This document shows, piece after piece, positions 50,403 to 59,564 of a DNA stretch of 64,000 nt. The notes below the pieces were generated by a model, which was given only the letters and a program-made list of their open reading frames with translations, had not been told where the DNA came from and ran no database searches. The stretch is from Neorhizobium sp. NCHU2750. GTDB lineage: Bacteria > Pseudomonadota > Alphaproteobacteria > Rhizobiales > Rhizobiaceae. A program made the translations under genes and the position numbers. How positions within the stretch are numbered: position 1 is the first letter of the stretch; each line of letters starts with the position of its first letter. Location: assembly GCF_003597675.1 (NCBI RefSeq), contig NZ_CP030827.1:558001-622000 (forward strand), in the 5' to 3' direction.

Positions 50403-51797
50403 ATGAACATCCCGCCCGTCGGCATCTTCACGCTTATCGTCGGCATCATCTGCCTCATGTCCGGCTACCGGGCGACAGCGATCGCCTTCTGCACCATGAC
50501 GGTGTTCGGTGGTGCCGCGGCGGTCCTGCTTGGCTCGGCCGGCATCCAGCCTGGCCACCTCTTCGTCGGCTTTCTGGCGCTTGCAACCCTGTCCTATCGG
50601 GAAAAGATGCAGGTCGCGCTGAATGCGCTGGCGCCTCCCAACCCGGCCTTCTGGCTGGTCTGCCTTCTGGTCTATGGCGGCATTGCCGGATATTTCGCGC
50701 CCCGCCTTTGGGCTCAGACGATGCAGATCATCCCGCTCGGCTCGTCTGAATATCCCGATACCGGCGGTGCCGTGCCGCTCGGTCCCGTCTCGAGCAACTT
50801 CACCCAGGTCGTCTATTACACCGCCGATATCGTCACCTTCGTCATGGTCGTGGCGCTCGGCTCGACCATGTCCGGCTTTCGCGCCGTCACGGTCGGCGTC
50901 ATGGCCTTCTCGGCCGCCAATCTCTTCTTCGGCATCCTCGACATGGTCGGCGCCGGCACGGCGGTGCAGGACTGGCTCGGCTTCATCCGCAACGCGCCCT
51001 ATGCCTTTCACGACGAGGACGTGGTTGCCGGTGTCAAACGCGTGGTCGGCTCATGGCCGGAAGCCTCCACCTTCGCCTGTATCAGCCTCGGCGCGGTCGG
51101 CTTCACCGGCACGTTGCGCATCTGCGGCCGCTACAGCCGGGTCAACGGCTTCCTGTTTCTCCTGTCGTCGATCATGGTCATCCGCTCGACCTCGTCATCC
51201 GGCCTCTTCGGCCTGCCGGTCTGCCTCGTCATCCTCTATTTCACCTGCCTGATGCGCTGCGGCGGCCAGTCCGGCACCCGCTTCAGCGCCGGAGTGGTGC
51301 TCTTCGCGCCGATCATCATCGTCCTGCTCGGCATGCTGATCATCATGGATCAGGCGATCTTCCACGCCCTCTATGCCTATTTCGACCTTCTCCTGTTCAG
51401 CAAGGCGACCTCCGCCTCAGGCGTCGAGCGCGGCATGTGGAACCTCTATGGCTGGAACAATTTCCTCGACAGCTACGGGCTCGGCGTCGGGCTTGGCACG
51501 TCGCGCACATCGAGCTTCATCTTCGCGCTTCTGTCGAATGTCGGCATACCCGGAACGCTGTTTTTCGGCCTGTTCTTCCTGACGGCCTTCATGACGCCGC
51601 GCGGTGAGGCGAGAACATTCGACGGGGATGTGCGGCTTGCCGCCCGCAATGGTTGCCTCTGCCTGCTGGTCGGGGCGGTTGTGGCCGTCGCAACGGTCGA
51701 TACCGGGTTGCTTTTCTTCGTCATGGCAGCCCTTGCGACCGCCGTGCCGTCACACGAGGACGAAACCGCCATCGCCGCAATCCCGATGCGGGTCTGA
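50403..51797 (+). CDS. Wzy-like polysaccharide polymerase / O-antigen ligase family membrane protein
   Basis: This 464-residue protein is hydrophobic throughout, with about 10-12 membrane helices. A larger periplasmic loop lies in the middle (about 190-215: IRNAPYAFHDEDVVAGVKRVVGS). A late conserved stretch is YGWNNFLDSYGLGVGLGTSRTSSF, like the Wzy/WaaL Wzy_C region. It should join repeat units on the periplasmic face. It is the last gene of the plus-strand cassette and stands beside the GH16 gene. Polymerase and ligase cannot be separated from sequence alone. Confidence 0.82.
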   Translation: MNIPPVGIFTLIVGIICLMSGYRATAIAFCTMTVFGGAAAVLLGSAGIQPGHLFVGFLALATLSYREKMQVALNALAPPNPAFWLVCLLVYGGIAGYFAPRLWAQTMQIIPLGSSEYPDTGGAVPLGPVSSNFTQVVYYTADIVTFVMVVALGSTMSGFRAVTVGVMAFSAANLFFGILDMVGAGTAVQDWLGFIRNAPYAFHDEDVVAGVKRVVGSWPEASTFACISLGAVGFTGTLRICGRYSRVNGFLFLLSSIMVIRSTSSSGLFGLPVCLVILYFTCLMRCGGQSGTRFSAGVVLFAPIIIVLLGMLIIMDQAIFHALYAYFDLLLFSKATSASGVERGMWNLYGWNNFLDSYGLGVGLGTSRTSSFIFALLSNVGIPGTLFFGLFFLTAFMTPRGEARTFDGDVRLAARNGCLCLLVGAVVAVATVDTGLLFFVMAALATAVPSHEDETAIAAIPMRV

Positions 51798-51830
51798 CAA
51801 GTCAGAATTCTCCAGTCGTATCAGCCCGGT

Positions 51831-52745
51831 TCACGAATAGACCTGGAAATAATCCACCCGCATCGACGTTTCCATATGCTCCGGTAAGAGCGGGTTCGGA
51901 TAGGGCACATCGGCGCGCAGCGCCAGCGTCAAGAGCGGCCAGAAAACGTCGTTGTTCGCGGTCAGTTCGGCAGCGCGGGTGATGGTCCACACCGCCGGCT
52001 TGCCGGTCGCCGGGTCGTTGATCGGCTTGCGCTCGAAATAGGGCCGGCATTCGGTTTCCGTCACCAGCATGCCGTAGCGGCAATATTGCGTTGTCATGTC
52101 CACCGGCGTGTTGACCCCCACCACTTCGTGATGTTCGCCGGGCTGGCCCCATTCATGCAGATAGGCGCCATAGGTCGAGGGCTCGTAACCCTTCTGCTCG
52201 ACCACGTCGATCTCGATACTGGTCTTCGGGAAGAGGATGCTGCGGCCGTTCATGAACCAGAAGGCCGGCCATGTCAGCGGATGCTTCGGAAAGATCATCC
52301 GCGCCTCGAAATAGCCGGTCCGCCAGCCTTTCATGATCGTGCCGTCGCCGCGGGCGGTCTGCAGATTGCCGGAAATCCACTGTGCATCGGCAGTCTCGTT
52401 GCCGAAATAATAGGGGACCGACATCTGTTTCCCGATATATTTGGCCGAGATCTGCAGCGCCCTGCCATTCGTCGCCGCACCGTCGTCGACGATCGAATAG
52501 GGATTGAACCCTTCTTCGCCGGTGCTGCGGGCAAAGGCGGAGCGCCCGTAAAAGCCGGGATCGAATGTCGTCGCCTTCCGGCCTGCCTCCCAGATCGTCC
52601 AGTCGATCGTGCGGAATTGTTCGTCGAAGGTGAGGCTGCGCCCCGCCGTCGGGTCCTCGGCCGCATCGGCCCTGCCGCCGAGCAGCGTGCCGGCACCGGC
52701 CAGAATGGAAGCCTTTACGAAAGTCCTGCGATGCAACGTCGACAT
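51831..52745 (-). CDS. Glycoside hydrolase family 16 endoglycanase (ExoK-like), Tat-exported
   Basis: This 304-residue protein starts with a twin-arginine signal (RRTFVKASILAGAG, cut near ADA). The jelly-roll core has GYFEARMIFPKHPLTWPAFWFM and the GH16 catalytic motif EIDVVE (ExDxxE) near 172. The end is MRVDYFQVYS. GH16 enzymes of this type, such as ExoK, cleave newly made exopolysaccharide to control its length. Location beside the polymerase supports this. Tat export is predicted from the RR motif only. Confidence 0.9.
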   Translation of the reverse strand: MSTLHRRTFVKASILAGAGTLLGGRADAAEDPTAGRSLTFDEQFRTIDWTIWEAGRKATTFDPGFYGRSAFARSTGEEGFNPYSIVDDGAATNGRALQISAKYIGKQMSVPYYFGNETADAQWISGNLQTARGDGTIMKGWRTGYFEARMIFPKHPLTWPAFWFMNGRSILFPKTSIEIDVVEQKGYEPSTYGAYLHEWGQPGEHHEVVGVNTPVDMTTQYCRYGMLVTETECRPYFERKPINDPATGKPAVWTITRAAELTANNDVFWPLLTLALRADVPYPNPLLPEHMETSMRVDYFQVYS

Positions 52746-53083
52746 ATCGTTTCCTTCACCAGCGAAATCGGGTTTTCATGCGAGGATGTCATGTCTATGG
52801 GAAAGCATTATCCCGTAAACTCTCGGAATAACGATTATACTGTAGATGATATATTTGTTGCGTTCACTGTTTGTTGTGAATTGCAGTGATTGTTCATGCT
52901 ATTGTTGTGTATTTCCAGAATAGTACGTGGCTGGACATGACGTCCATCGAAATAAAGATTGCAGGATAAATTTATCGCGTGGTGCAGCAACACATACCGG
53001 CATCCGTATCTATTCGGAGGCGTCGAATAGCGGCAGGTTGATCGCCGTTGAGGCGGGAAGCGGGGCGGTGCGGCCTGAAGCGC
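52746..53083. other. AT-rich spacer upstream of the GH16 gene
   Basis: The part from 52,820 to 52,985 is AT-rich and probably holds the GH16 promoter. The right 100 bases are GC-rich and follow the small membrane protein gene. No supported gene is seen. Confidence 0.45.
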
Positions 53084-53410
53084 TCAGGGGCGTTGGCGGT
53101 CCCGCACATATTCCGGAGCAGCTTCCATGTCGGGCCGGACCGGCTTGGCCGCCTTCGCCCGCATGTGAATGGCATATCGCAGCAGATGGGATGCCATATA
53201 GCCAAGCGCGAGTGAGGTGCTCAGCATCAGCGACCAGAAGAGTGCGGAGAGAATGGCGAGCCCCGACATGGCGGTGGTGGCCAGGAAGACCGCTGCGATC
53301 AAGCTTGCCAGGATCGCGAAAACGACGACATGAAGCCAGATTCCACATAAGGCGCCGATGGCGGCGGAGAGGAATAAAGCCCAGATCACTGCGGTGTACT
53401 CACATTCCAT
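53084..53410 (-). CDS. Small membrane protein of the polysaccharide locus
   Basis: This 108-residue protein has three membrane helices (about 7-25, 28-48 and 50-75). A basic, proline-bearing cytoplasmic tail follows (MRAKAAKPVRPDME). The size and place recall small regulatory membrane proteins such as ExoX, but I see no sequence pattern that confirms it. It lies downstream of the OPX gene on the same strand, with about 100 bases between. Confidence 0.6.
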   Translation of the reverse strand: MECEYTAVIWALFLSAAIGALCGIWLHVVVFAILASLIAAVFLATTAMSGLAILSALFWSLMLSTSLALGYMASHLLRYAIHMRAKAAKPVRPDMEAAPEYVRDRQRP

Positions 53411-53508
53411 TAGATATTGCTAATGTTAAGTATCGCACGCGCATGTGGTCGCGATCAAGGGTTGGGCGCCCTCAATCGCGATATTGTGCCTGTTATGGTT
53501 GATTCCGG

Positions 53509-54831
53509 CTATTGAGTTGTGGAAACCGCTGTGGACGAAACATCGAGTTGCGGCTCCACCCGGATCACGTCGCCGGGCTGCACCAGATCGTCGTCTTTGA
53601 CCACCAAAGTCTCGGCCGTTCCGTTGACGGTACGGCTGATCTTGGTGATCGTCCGCGGCCGTCCCTCGGCATTCATCGCCGAAATGGCGGCGGGTACGCG
53701 CATCTGGATATTCAGCATCAACGCCTGCGCCGTCTTGGTCTTCTCGTCATTGGCGGCGATCCGGTCTCTCAGATCGGCGGCTTCCGTCAATGCGGAAGCC
53801 TTGTATTTCTCGCTGACCGCCTGTTCGTCCTGATCGAGCTTGGTCAGGTCCTGCTGCGTTGTCAGGATTGCCAGCGAAACGTCGAGATTGCGGCTCTCCA
53901 GATCGGCGACGTTCTGGGTGGCGCCGAGCGCGCGGGTCGAAACGGTCAGCCCCTGAGAGACCAGCTTGTTGACGGAACTCAGGTCTTTGTTGGCCATGTC
54001 GATCTGCTTGGTCAGGGATTCTTCTTTCTGCTTCAGCGCCTCCAGCTGGTTGCGCGCCAGGATCTTGGACTGTTCGAGCGCCGTCACATCCGATTGCATC
54101 GAGCGCAGGCGGCTGTCGAGCAGGGCCTGCTCGTTGCGCATCAGCTGCGCGATGGCCGGCTGCGCTGCCCGCTCCGTCAGCTCCCGCGGGAAATTGATCT
54201 TGGTGGCACTGGCAAGCATCGCATCGACACGCGCCTGGCGGGCGATAAGCCCGGTCCGCTCGGCATCGAGTTCGCGCATCGATCCCTGGTTCACCAGGGT
54301 TTCCCGCTGCACTTCCATGATCTTCGGATCGACGCTGCCGCTGCCGCCGGCCATGCTCAATGCCTGCGTCACCGTCAGGCCCGGCAGATAGTTGAACTTG
54401 CCGGGCGTCGCCACCGCGCCGGTCACGAAAAACGGCCTGTAGCTCGAAATCTCGATCGAGGCATTCGGCTTCTTCTGCAGGCCGATCTGCTGCTGCAACT
54501 GGTCGCCGATAATGTCGCCGACTTCCTCCGGCGTCTTGCCCGCAACCGGGATCGTCCCGACGATCGGCAGCGACAGCGTGCCGGAGGCCGAAACGGTGAA
54601 TTCCCCCGTCAGAGGTACCCATTCATAGGCGACGCCGGCGCTCGGGCGCCACTCGAACACCCGGATCTTGAGCACATCCATGGGGCCGAGCAGGTAGGTG
54701 GAAGCCTGCGCAACCGAGAAGGTCGATGCGAACGCGCCGATTGCCAGCAGCAGGGCACGCGGCGCGTAAAGTGAAGCTATCCTGCGACGGCGGCGGAGTG
54801 CCGTTTCAGAAGAGGGTTGACCATGCGTCAC
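53509..54831 (-). CDS. Polysaccharide export protein (OPX / ExoF-like)
   Basis: The product is 440 residues from GTG 54831, with GGAG nine bases ahead. Upstream codons (Arg-rich) do not look like signal sequence and overlap the GT4 gene. A basic N-terminus and hydrophobic core (LLLAIGAFASTFSVAQA) form a signal peptide. The Poly_export domain follows (YLLGPMDVLKIRVFEWRP, GTLSLPIVGTIPVAG), then SLBB (RPFFVTGAVATPGKFNYLPG). A long coiled coil covers about 185-370. The last part (VVKDDDLVQPGDVIRVEP) is a second SLBB-like piece. It should carry polymer across the periplasm and outer membrane. Confidence 0.9.
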   Translation of the reverse strand: MTHGQPSSETALRRRRRIASLYAPRALLLAIGAFASTFSVAQASTYLLGPMDVLKIRVFEWRPSAGVAYEWVPLTGEFTVSASGTLSLPIVGTIPVAGKTPEEVGDIIGDQLQQQIGLQKKPNASIEISSYRPFFVTGAVATPGKFNYLPGLTVTQALSMAGGSGSVDPKIMEVQRETLVNQGSMRELDAERTGLIARQARVDAMLASATKINFPRELTERAAQPAIAQLMRNEQALLDSRLRSMQSDVTALEQSKILARNQLEALKQKEESLTKQIDMANKDLSSVNKLVSQGLTVSTRALGATQNVADLESRNLDVSLAILTTQQDLTKLDQDEQAVSEKYKASALTEAADLRDRIAANDEKTKTAQALMLNIQMRVPAAISAMNAEGRPRTITKISRTVNGTAETLVVKDDDLVQPGDVIRVEPQLDVSSTAVSTTQ

Positions 54832-54889
54832 GTCGCTATGCTCCTTCGCTTGTCGATTTCTCCAGGCGCCCCATGTCGATTGACTTGCG

Positions 54890-56014
54890 TCATGCGATCT
54901 GCGCCGGGCGAATGGCCGGCGGCGGTTCGGTTCCGAGCGCCTTGTAGGCGAATGCACTGAATTTGCGGATGAAAACCGGCGTGGCGAAATCCGCCGCCCG
55001 CGTCACGGCATCCGACGGATCGAGATCCATCCGCTCCAGCCGCTCGCAGGCATCGATCAGCGCCTCGATCGACTGGTCCTTGAAGAACACCCCGGTCTTT
55101 CCGTCGATCACCGTTTCGGTCGCCCCGCCGCGCCCGAACGCGATCACCGGCCGTCCGCTCGCCATTGCCTCGAGCGGAACGATGCCGAAATCCTCCTCGC
55201 CCGGAAAGATCAGCGCCCGGCAGCGGGCATAATGATACTTCAGCACGTCGAATGACTGTGATCCGAGGATCGTCACCGTCGGGCCGGCAATCTTGCGAAG
55301 ATAATCCAGCATCTCGCCGCCGCCGATGACAACCAGCTTCTTCTTCGTCAGGTTGAACGCTTCGACCGCGAGATCCGGTCGTTTGTAGCCCACCAGTTCG
55401 CCGACCATCAGGTAGTAATCGCCGACTTCGGCGGTCGGCACCGGCCGGAAGGCCTGGGTGTCGACCGGCGGATGGATGACGTCGGCATCTCGCCGGTAAT
55501 AGCTCCTGATCCGGTTCGCCACGGTCACCGAATTGGCGGCGAAATGGTCGACGCGGCTTGCCGTGCCGATATCCCATGCCCGCAGCCGATGCGCCAGCGG
55601 CGGCATCATCAGCCGGGTCATGATCCCCGACTTGCGATAGTATTCATGGTACATGTTCCAGACATACCGCATCGGCGAATGGCAGTAGCAGATATGCACT
55701 GCCGGCGAGTTCGGAATGACGCCCTTGGCCGGGCCGGATTCGCTGCTGATCACTAGGTCGTATTGGCTCAGATCCAGCTGCTCCAGCGCCATCGGCATCA
55801 ACGGCAGGTATTTCTTGTACATCCTCTTTGCATAGGGCAAAGAATTGATGAATGTCGGATAGATCGTGTGCGAATTGATAGCAGCCGATATTGAATCCTT
55901 GTCATACACGTGAGTGTAGATGTCTGCCTGCGGATAAATCTTGCAGATTGCTTCGAGGACTTTTTCACCGCCCCGCATGCCAACAAGCCAATAGTGTATG
56001 ATTGCAACGCGCAT
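54890..56014 (-). CDS. Glycosyltransferase family 4 (mannosyltransferase-like)
   Basis: The product is 374 residues from ATG 56014, with GAGG ahead; an earlier in-frame start at 56044 is possible. It opens RVAIIHYWLVGMRGGEKVLEAI. HICYCHSPMRYVWNMYHEYY lies near 115, and the donor half has LMVGELVGYKRPDLAVEAFN. The EX7E motif is EEDFGIVPLE near 290. This pattern is close to WbaZ-type mannosyltransferases. It is divergent from the ExoY-like gene and precedes the OPX gene, probably in one unit. Confidence 0.92.
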   Translation of the reverse strand: MRVAIIHYWLVGMRGGEKVLEAICKIYPQADIYTHVYDKDSISAAINSHTIYPTFINSLPYAKRMYKKYLPLMPMALEQLDLSQYDLVISSESGPAKGVIPNSPAVHICYCHSPMRYVWNMYHEYYRKSGIMTRLMMPPLAHRLRAWDIGTASRVDHFAANSVTVANRIRSYYRRDADVIHPPVDTQAFRPVPTAEVGDYYLMVGELVGYKRPDLAVEAFNLTKKKLVVIGGGEMLDYLRKIAGPTVTILGSQSFDVLKYHYARCRALIFPGEEDFGIVPLEAMASGRPVIAFGRGGATETVIDGKTGVFFKDQSIEALIDACERLERMDLDPSDAVTRAADFATPVFIRKFSAFAYKALGTEPPPAIRPAQIA

Positions 56015-56293
56015 GAGTAACCTCGTGAGAGATGTTATATTCACGAAATGCGTTATCGTCTGCTGACCGAGATTTTATATTCAGGCTATTGATTTGTTCC
56101 AAAGAAGAACTAAGCGAGAACGGCCCGAATAGCCTATATAAAGACTGTCTGTAAGGTGTGCCAATTTTAGGTAGACTACAAGCAATAAATATATTGTCAA
56201 ACTTTTAACCATTTGTTAGCAATAATTAACAGTGCAAGCAGTGCAGTAAGATACGCTGATCTTAGATCACATTTGCTGACATGGAGTGCGTCG
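56015..56293. promoter_or_regulatory. AT-rich divergent promoter region of GT4 and exoY-like genes
   Basis: Bases 56,040-56,230 are AT-rich (TATATAAAG, AATAAATATATTG). They separate the divergent GT4 and ExoY-like genes, so both promoters lie here. Exact boxes cannot be assigned with confidence. Confidence 0.5.
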
Positions 56294-56992
56294 ATGGGTG
56301 ACGTTAATGTAAACGCTGGCGAAGCTGGCGTTCAGCGACTGTTCGTGCCTGAAAATGCAAAACTGAGAACGTCCCCGAGACTGTCATCTTTTGCAAAACG
56401 ATCCCTGGACCTTTTTGTCTGCGTGGTCGCCCTTTTTGTCCTTTCGCCGCTGATGCTGATCACGGCATTGATGCTGCTTATCATTCAGGGAAAGCCGATC
56501 TTCATCGCTCACCGGCGTATTGGTCGGCGTGGCGCCTCGTTTCCCTGCCTGAAATTCAGGACGATGGTAAATAATAATCAGGTGTTGCTTGAGAAATACT
56601 TGGCGGCCAATCCGTCCGAGCGTGCCGAATGGCTCGCCACCCGCAAGCTCAGGAACGATCCCCGCATCACGCCTTTCGGGATATTCCTGCGCAAAAGCAG
56701 CATCGACGAGCTGCCCCAGCTGATCAACGTGCTCGTCGGACACATGAGCATTGTCGGCCCGCGGCCGATCGTGCAGAGTGAGGTCGAGTTCTATGGCCAG
56801 CACTATGCCGATTACATGCGTGTCCGCCCTGGTCTCACCGGGCTCTGGCAGGTCAGTGGGCGCAGCGATACCGATTTCAACAAGCGGGTTCTTCTCGACG
56901 CTCACTATGTCACGAACCGCAGTCTGATGGGTGACATCGTCATCATCGCCAAGACAGTTCCCGCAGTATTGAAGGCACGCGGAAGCTACTGA
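56294..56992 (+). CDS. exoY: Undecaprenyl-phosphate sugar phosphotransferase, ExoY-like
   Basis: The product is 232 residues from ATG 56294, with GGAG ahead. One hydrophobic segment ([20 protein letters not shown]) precedes the catalytic part. [45 protein letters not shown] and [15 protein letters not shown] follow, and the chain ends with ARGSY exactly as ExoY does. It transfers galactose- or glucose-1-phosphate to undecaprenyl phosphate and so starts repeat-unit synthesis at the inner membrane. The ExoY assignment rests on these motifs and the matching end. Confidence 0.93.
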   Translation: MGDVNVNAGEAGVQRLFVPENAKLRTSPRLSSFAKRSLDLFVCVVALFVLSPLMLITALMLLIIQGKPIFIAHRRIGRRGASFPCLKFRTMVNNNQVLLEKYLAANPSERAEWLATRKLRNDPRITPFGIFLRKSSIDELPQLINVLVGHMSIVGPRPIVQSEVEFYGQHYADYMRVRPGLTGLWQVSGRSDTDFNKRVLLDAHYVTNRSLMGDIVIIAKTVPAVLKARGSY

Positions 56993-57524
56993 ACCGTGAT
57001 CGGCCCGACACGCGGATCGATAGTCTGAATATATACTTAGATTTCACGCAGTACTTGAAGAAATACACTCCCGTCGGGAACCGGATGAGCCGGGGCCATA
57101 TGAGCCAGCGGAAGCGAACGAGGCCCTCGGGGGTGGAATTGCGAAAGGACGCATGGGGCCTGCCGGCACCCGCTTCCGTCGGAATGGATCCGACATGGTG
57201 ACCGGCACGGCCTCTGCAGGGGTGGCGTTACGCCAGCCGCGCTACACGGGTGTCATGGACTGCAGCGGAGTAAGGCATGATCTTGAATATGCTCGATCTG
57301 GTAAAGAGTACGTGTCGAGATGGAAGTATTGCAGATCGTTGCTCTGTCTATTCTTCATCGGTCCTTCATCCGATCCTTGAAGCGATGACGCGCGTCTCGA
57401 TCGTGGGGTCATCGCCGGCTGTACCCGTCCTCGCGTTTGCCGCGCGTGAACTCGAATCCGTGCTGAAATTCGTTCCAAGTGCCGTCATGGCACGCAATGT
57501 CCGCAAGCGAAGCGGGATCAGCCG
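56993..57524 (+). other. Long spacer between the exoY-like and GT4-GT2 genes
   Basis: These 532 bases are GC-moderate, with an AT-rich part near 57,030. The only candidate coding frame is the 83-codon one at 57277-57528, listed separately. No terminator with a T run was found. Confidence 0.4.
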
Positions 57525-57528
57525 ATGA
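57277..57528 (+). CDS. Possible small protein upstream of the GT4-GT2 gene
   Basis: The frame has 83 codons, with GGAG seven bases ahead of the ATG. Its TGA overlaps the ATG of the GT4-GT2 gene (ATGA), the coupling seen elsewhere in this locus. The composition is not strongly coding-like and no family is recognised. It could be a leader whose translation controls the downstream gene, or a chance frame. Confidence 0.3.
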   Translation: MILNMLDLVKSTCRDGSIADRCSVYSSSVLHPILEAMTRVSIVGSSPAVPVLAFAARELESVLKFVPSAVMARNVRKRSGISR

Positions 57529-59564
57529 GCCTTGGTCGCCCCTTTGCCGTCAATGGCCGCTTCCTCACCCAGACCCCGACCGGTGTGCAGCGCTATGCCC
57601 TGAACGTGCTGAAGGCAATGGATGACGCCGCGGGTATCGGTTCGCCCATGCCGCTTCTGGTGCCGCAGGGGGCTGACGATCCCGAACTCGCATCGCTGGA
57701 ACTCTTCGAAGTGGCAAGCCCGTTGAAGGGGCATGCCTGGGAACAGCTGGTTCTGCCGCGGCGCTGGCAGGGCCCTTTGCTCAACCTGTGCAATACTGCA
57801 CCGGCGCTGAAGGCAGACCAGATCGTCTGCATCCACGACGGCAATGTGTTTGCCGCCCCCGAGAGCTACAGCCGGGCATTCCGCACCGTCTACTCGACCC
57901 TGCATCCGATGCTGGCCAAGCGCGCCGCAAGGATTACCACCGTATCGCATGCCTCGGCCCGTCAGCTCGCTCGCTACCTGCCGATCCGCGCCGCCGATAT
58001 CGCGGTTCTGCCCAATGGCCATGAACACGTCTTCAGCTGGAATGCCGCCGCCGCGCAGGTGGCGCCGCCCATCGTTGATGCCATTCTGACCCGCTCACGC
58101 CGCTATGTCTTTGCCCTCGGCTCCCGTGCCCGCCACAAGAACCTGGCGCTGCTGTCGAAGATTGCCGCCGATCTCGACGCTCTCGGCATCGATATCGTCG
58201 TGGCCGGCGGCGATTCCGGCATTTTCAGCGAAAGCATCACCGAGAACCATGCCAACATCATCATGGCGGGCCGCGTTTCGGATGATGATCTGGCCTATTT
58301 TCTGCAGCATGCCCTGTGCCTTGCCTTTCCCTCGCTGAACGAAGGCTTCGGCCTGCCGATCGTCGAGGCCATGGCGCTTGGCTGCCCGGTCCTGTCGTCC
58401 TCCCATTCCAGCATGGCGGAGGTCTGTGGCGATGCGGCACTTCTTGCCTCTCCCTTCAACCCGGCGCAGTGGTTGGCACATATCAAGACGCTCGCCGCCT
58501 CGGCCGATCAGGCAGAAGACCTGCGTGGTCGTGGTCGCGAGCAGGTCAAGCAATTTTCCTGGGCGAAGACCGCCGACGGATACCGGCAATTGCTGGAGGA
58601 GCCGAAGCGTCGCCTCGCGCCCTCTGTCGTAGTCCGGCCTCCGGCCACCAAGATCGCGGTGGCGATCGCCACCCGAAGCCGTCCGACCGTCGTGTCAGAG
58701 ACGGTGCGCCATCTACTTGCGACCCAGATGCACGCACCCGACGCGGTGATCGTCTCCTGCGTCGAGCGGGCCGATGCGGGCGATCTCGTCGACGATGGCC
58801 GTGTCACCATTCTGACCGGCAAGATGGGATCCTCGGTGCAGCGCAACAATGCTCTGGATCATCTGCCCTCGGGAATTGACGTCGTCGTGTTTCTGGACGA
58901 CGATTTCGTTGCCGACCCGAAATGGCTGTCGACCGCATTGCAGGTCTTTACCGATGAAAGCCGGGTCGTCGGGTTTACCGGCCGTGTTGTGGCCGATGGC
59001 ATAAAGGGCCCTGGCATACCGTTTGGCGAGGCAGTCAGACTGGTGGCGGCAGCCCCGGTAACGGCTGATGCGCATTGGGAACGACCGTTCAGTCCCTATG
59101 GCTGCAACATGGCATTCCGGGTCTCTGCAATCGGCAATACGCGCTTCGACGAACGTCTCGTTCTCTACGGCTGGCTGGAGGACCGGGATTTCGGCGCATC
59201 CCTCGCCAGGAAGGGCGGGGACCTGGTGAAATGCGCGGATGCCTATGGAGTACATATGGGCGTGAAGGTGGGCCGAACGAGCGGCCGCCGCTTGGGATAT
59301 TCGCAGGTAATCAATCCACTCTACCTACGTCGGAAGGGAACGATGACGACCAAACAGGCGATCGGCCAGATCTGGCGGAACATGTCCATGAACGTTGCAA
59401 AGTCGCTCCGCCCCGAACCGTTCATCGATCGGCGGGGCAGGGTGATGGGCAATATTGCCGCCCTGTCGGATATCCTGCGCGGGCGGGTCAATCCCGAAAA
59501 CGCAGCCCTGCTGGAAACCCAACCGGCCAAGCTGGAAAAACTCGGGGGAGGCGTCGTCCGATGA
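57525..59564 (+). CDS. Bifunctional glycosyltransferase: GT4 fused to GT2
   Basis: The product is 679 residues. The first 370 or so form a GT-B enzyme (NGRFLTQTPTGVQRYALNVL, GSRARHKNLALLSKI, and LAFPSLNEGFGLPIVEAMA with EX7E). After a linker near 370-380, a GT-A domain of family 2 begins (KIAVAIATRSRPTVVSETV), with the metal motif FLDDDF near 465 and YGWLEDRDFGASLARKGG near 555. One polypeptide could thus add two successive sugars. Its stop overlaps the start of the Wzz-like gene. Each half is of normal length, so this is a real fusion, not a frameshift product. Confidence 0.92.
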   Translation: MSLGRPFAVNGRFLTQTPTGVQRYALNVLKAMDDAAGIGSPMPLLVPQGADDPELASLELFEVASPLKGHAWEQLVLPRRWQGPLLNLCNTAPALKADQIVCIHDGNVFAAPESYSRAFRTVYSTLHPMLAKRAARITTVSHASARQLARYLPIRAADIAVLPNGHEHVFSWNAAAAQVAPPIVDAILTRSRRYVFALGSRARHKNLALLSKIAADLDALGIDIVVAGGDSGIFSESITENHANIIMAGRVSDDDLAYFLQHALCLAFPSLNEGFGLPIVEAMALGCPVLSSSHSSMAEVCGDAALLASPFNPAQWLAHIKTLAASADQAEDLRGRGREQVKQFSWAKTADGYRQLLEEPKRRLAPSVVVRPPATKIAVAIATRSRPTVVSETVRHLLATQMHAPDAVIVSCVERADAGDLVDDGRVTILTGKMGSSVQRNNALDHLPSGIDVVVFLDDDFVADPKWLSTALQVFTDESRVVGFTGRVVADGIKGPGIPFGEAVRLVAAAPVTADAHWERPFSPYGCNMAFRVSAIGNTRFDERLVLYGWLEDRDFGASLARKGGDLVKCADAYGVHMGVKVGRTSGRRLGYSQVINPLYLRRKGTMTTKQAIGQIWRNMSMNVAKSLRPEPFIDRRGRVMGNIAALSDILRGRVNPENAALLETQPAKLEKLGGGVVR

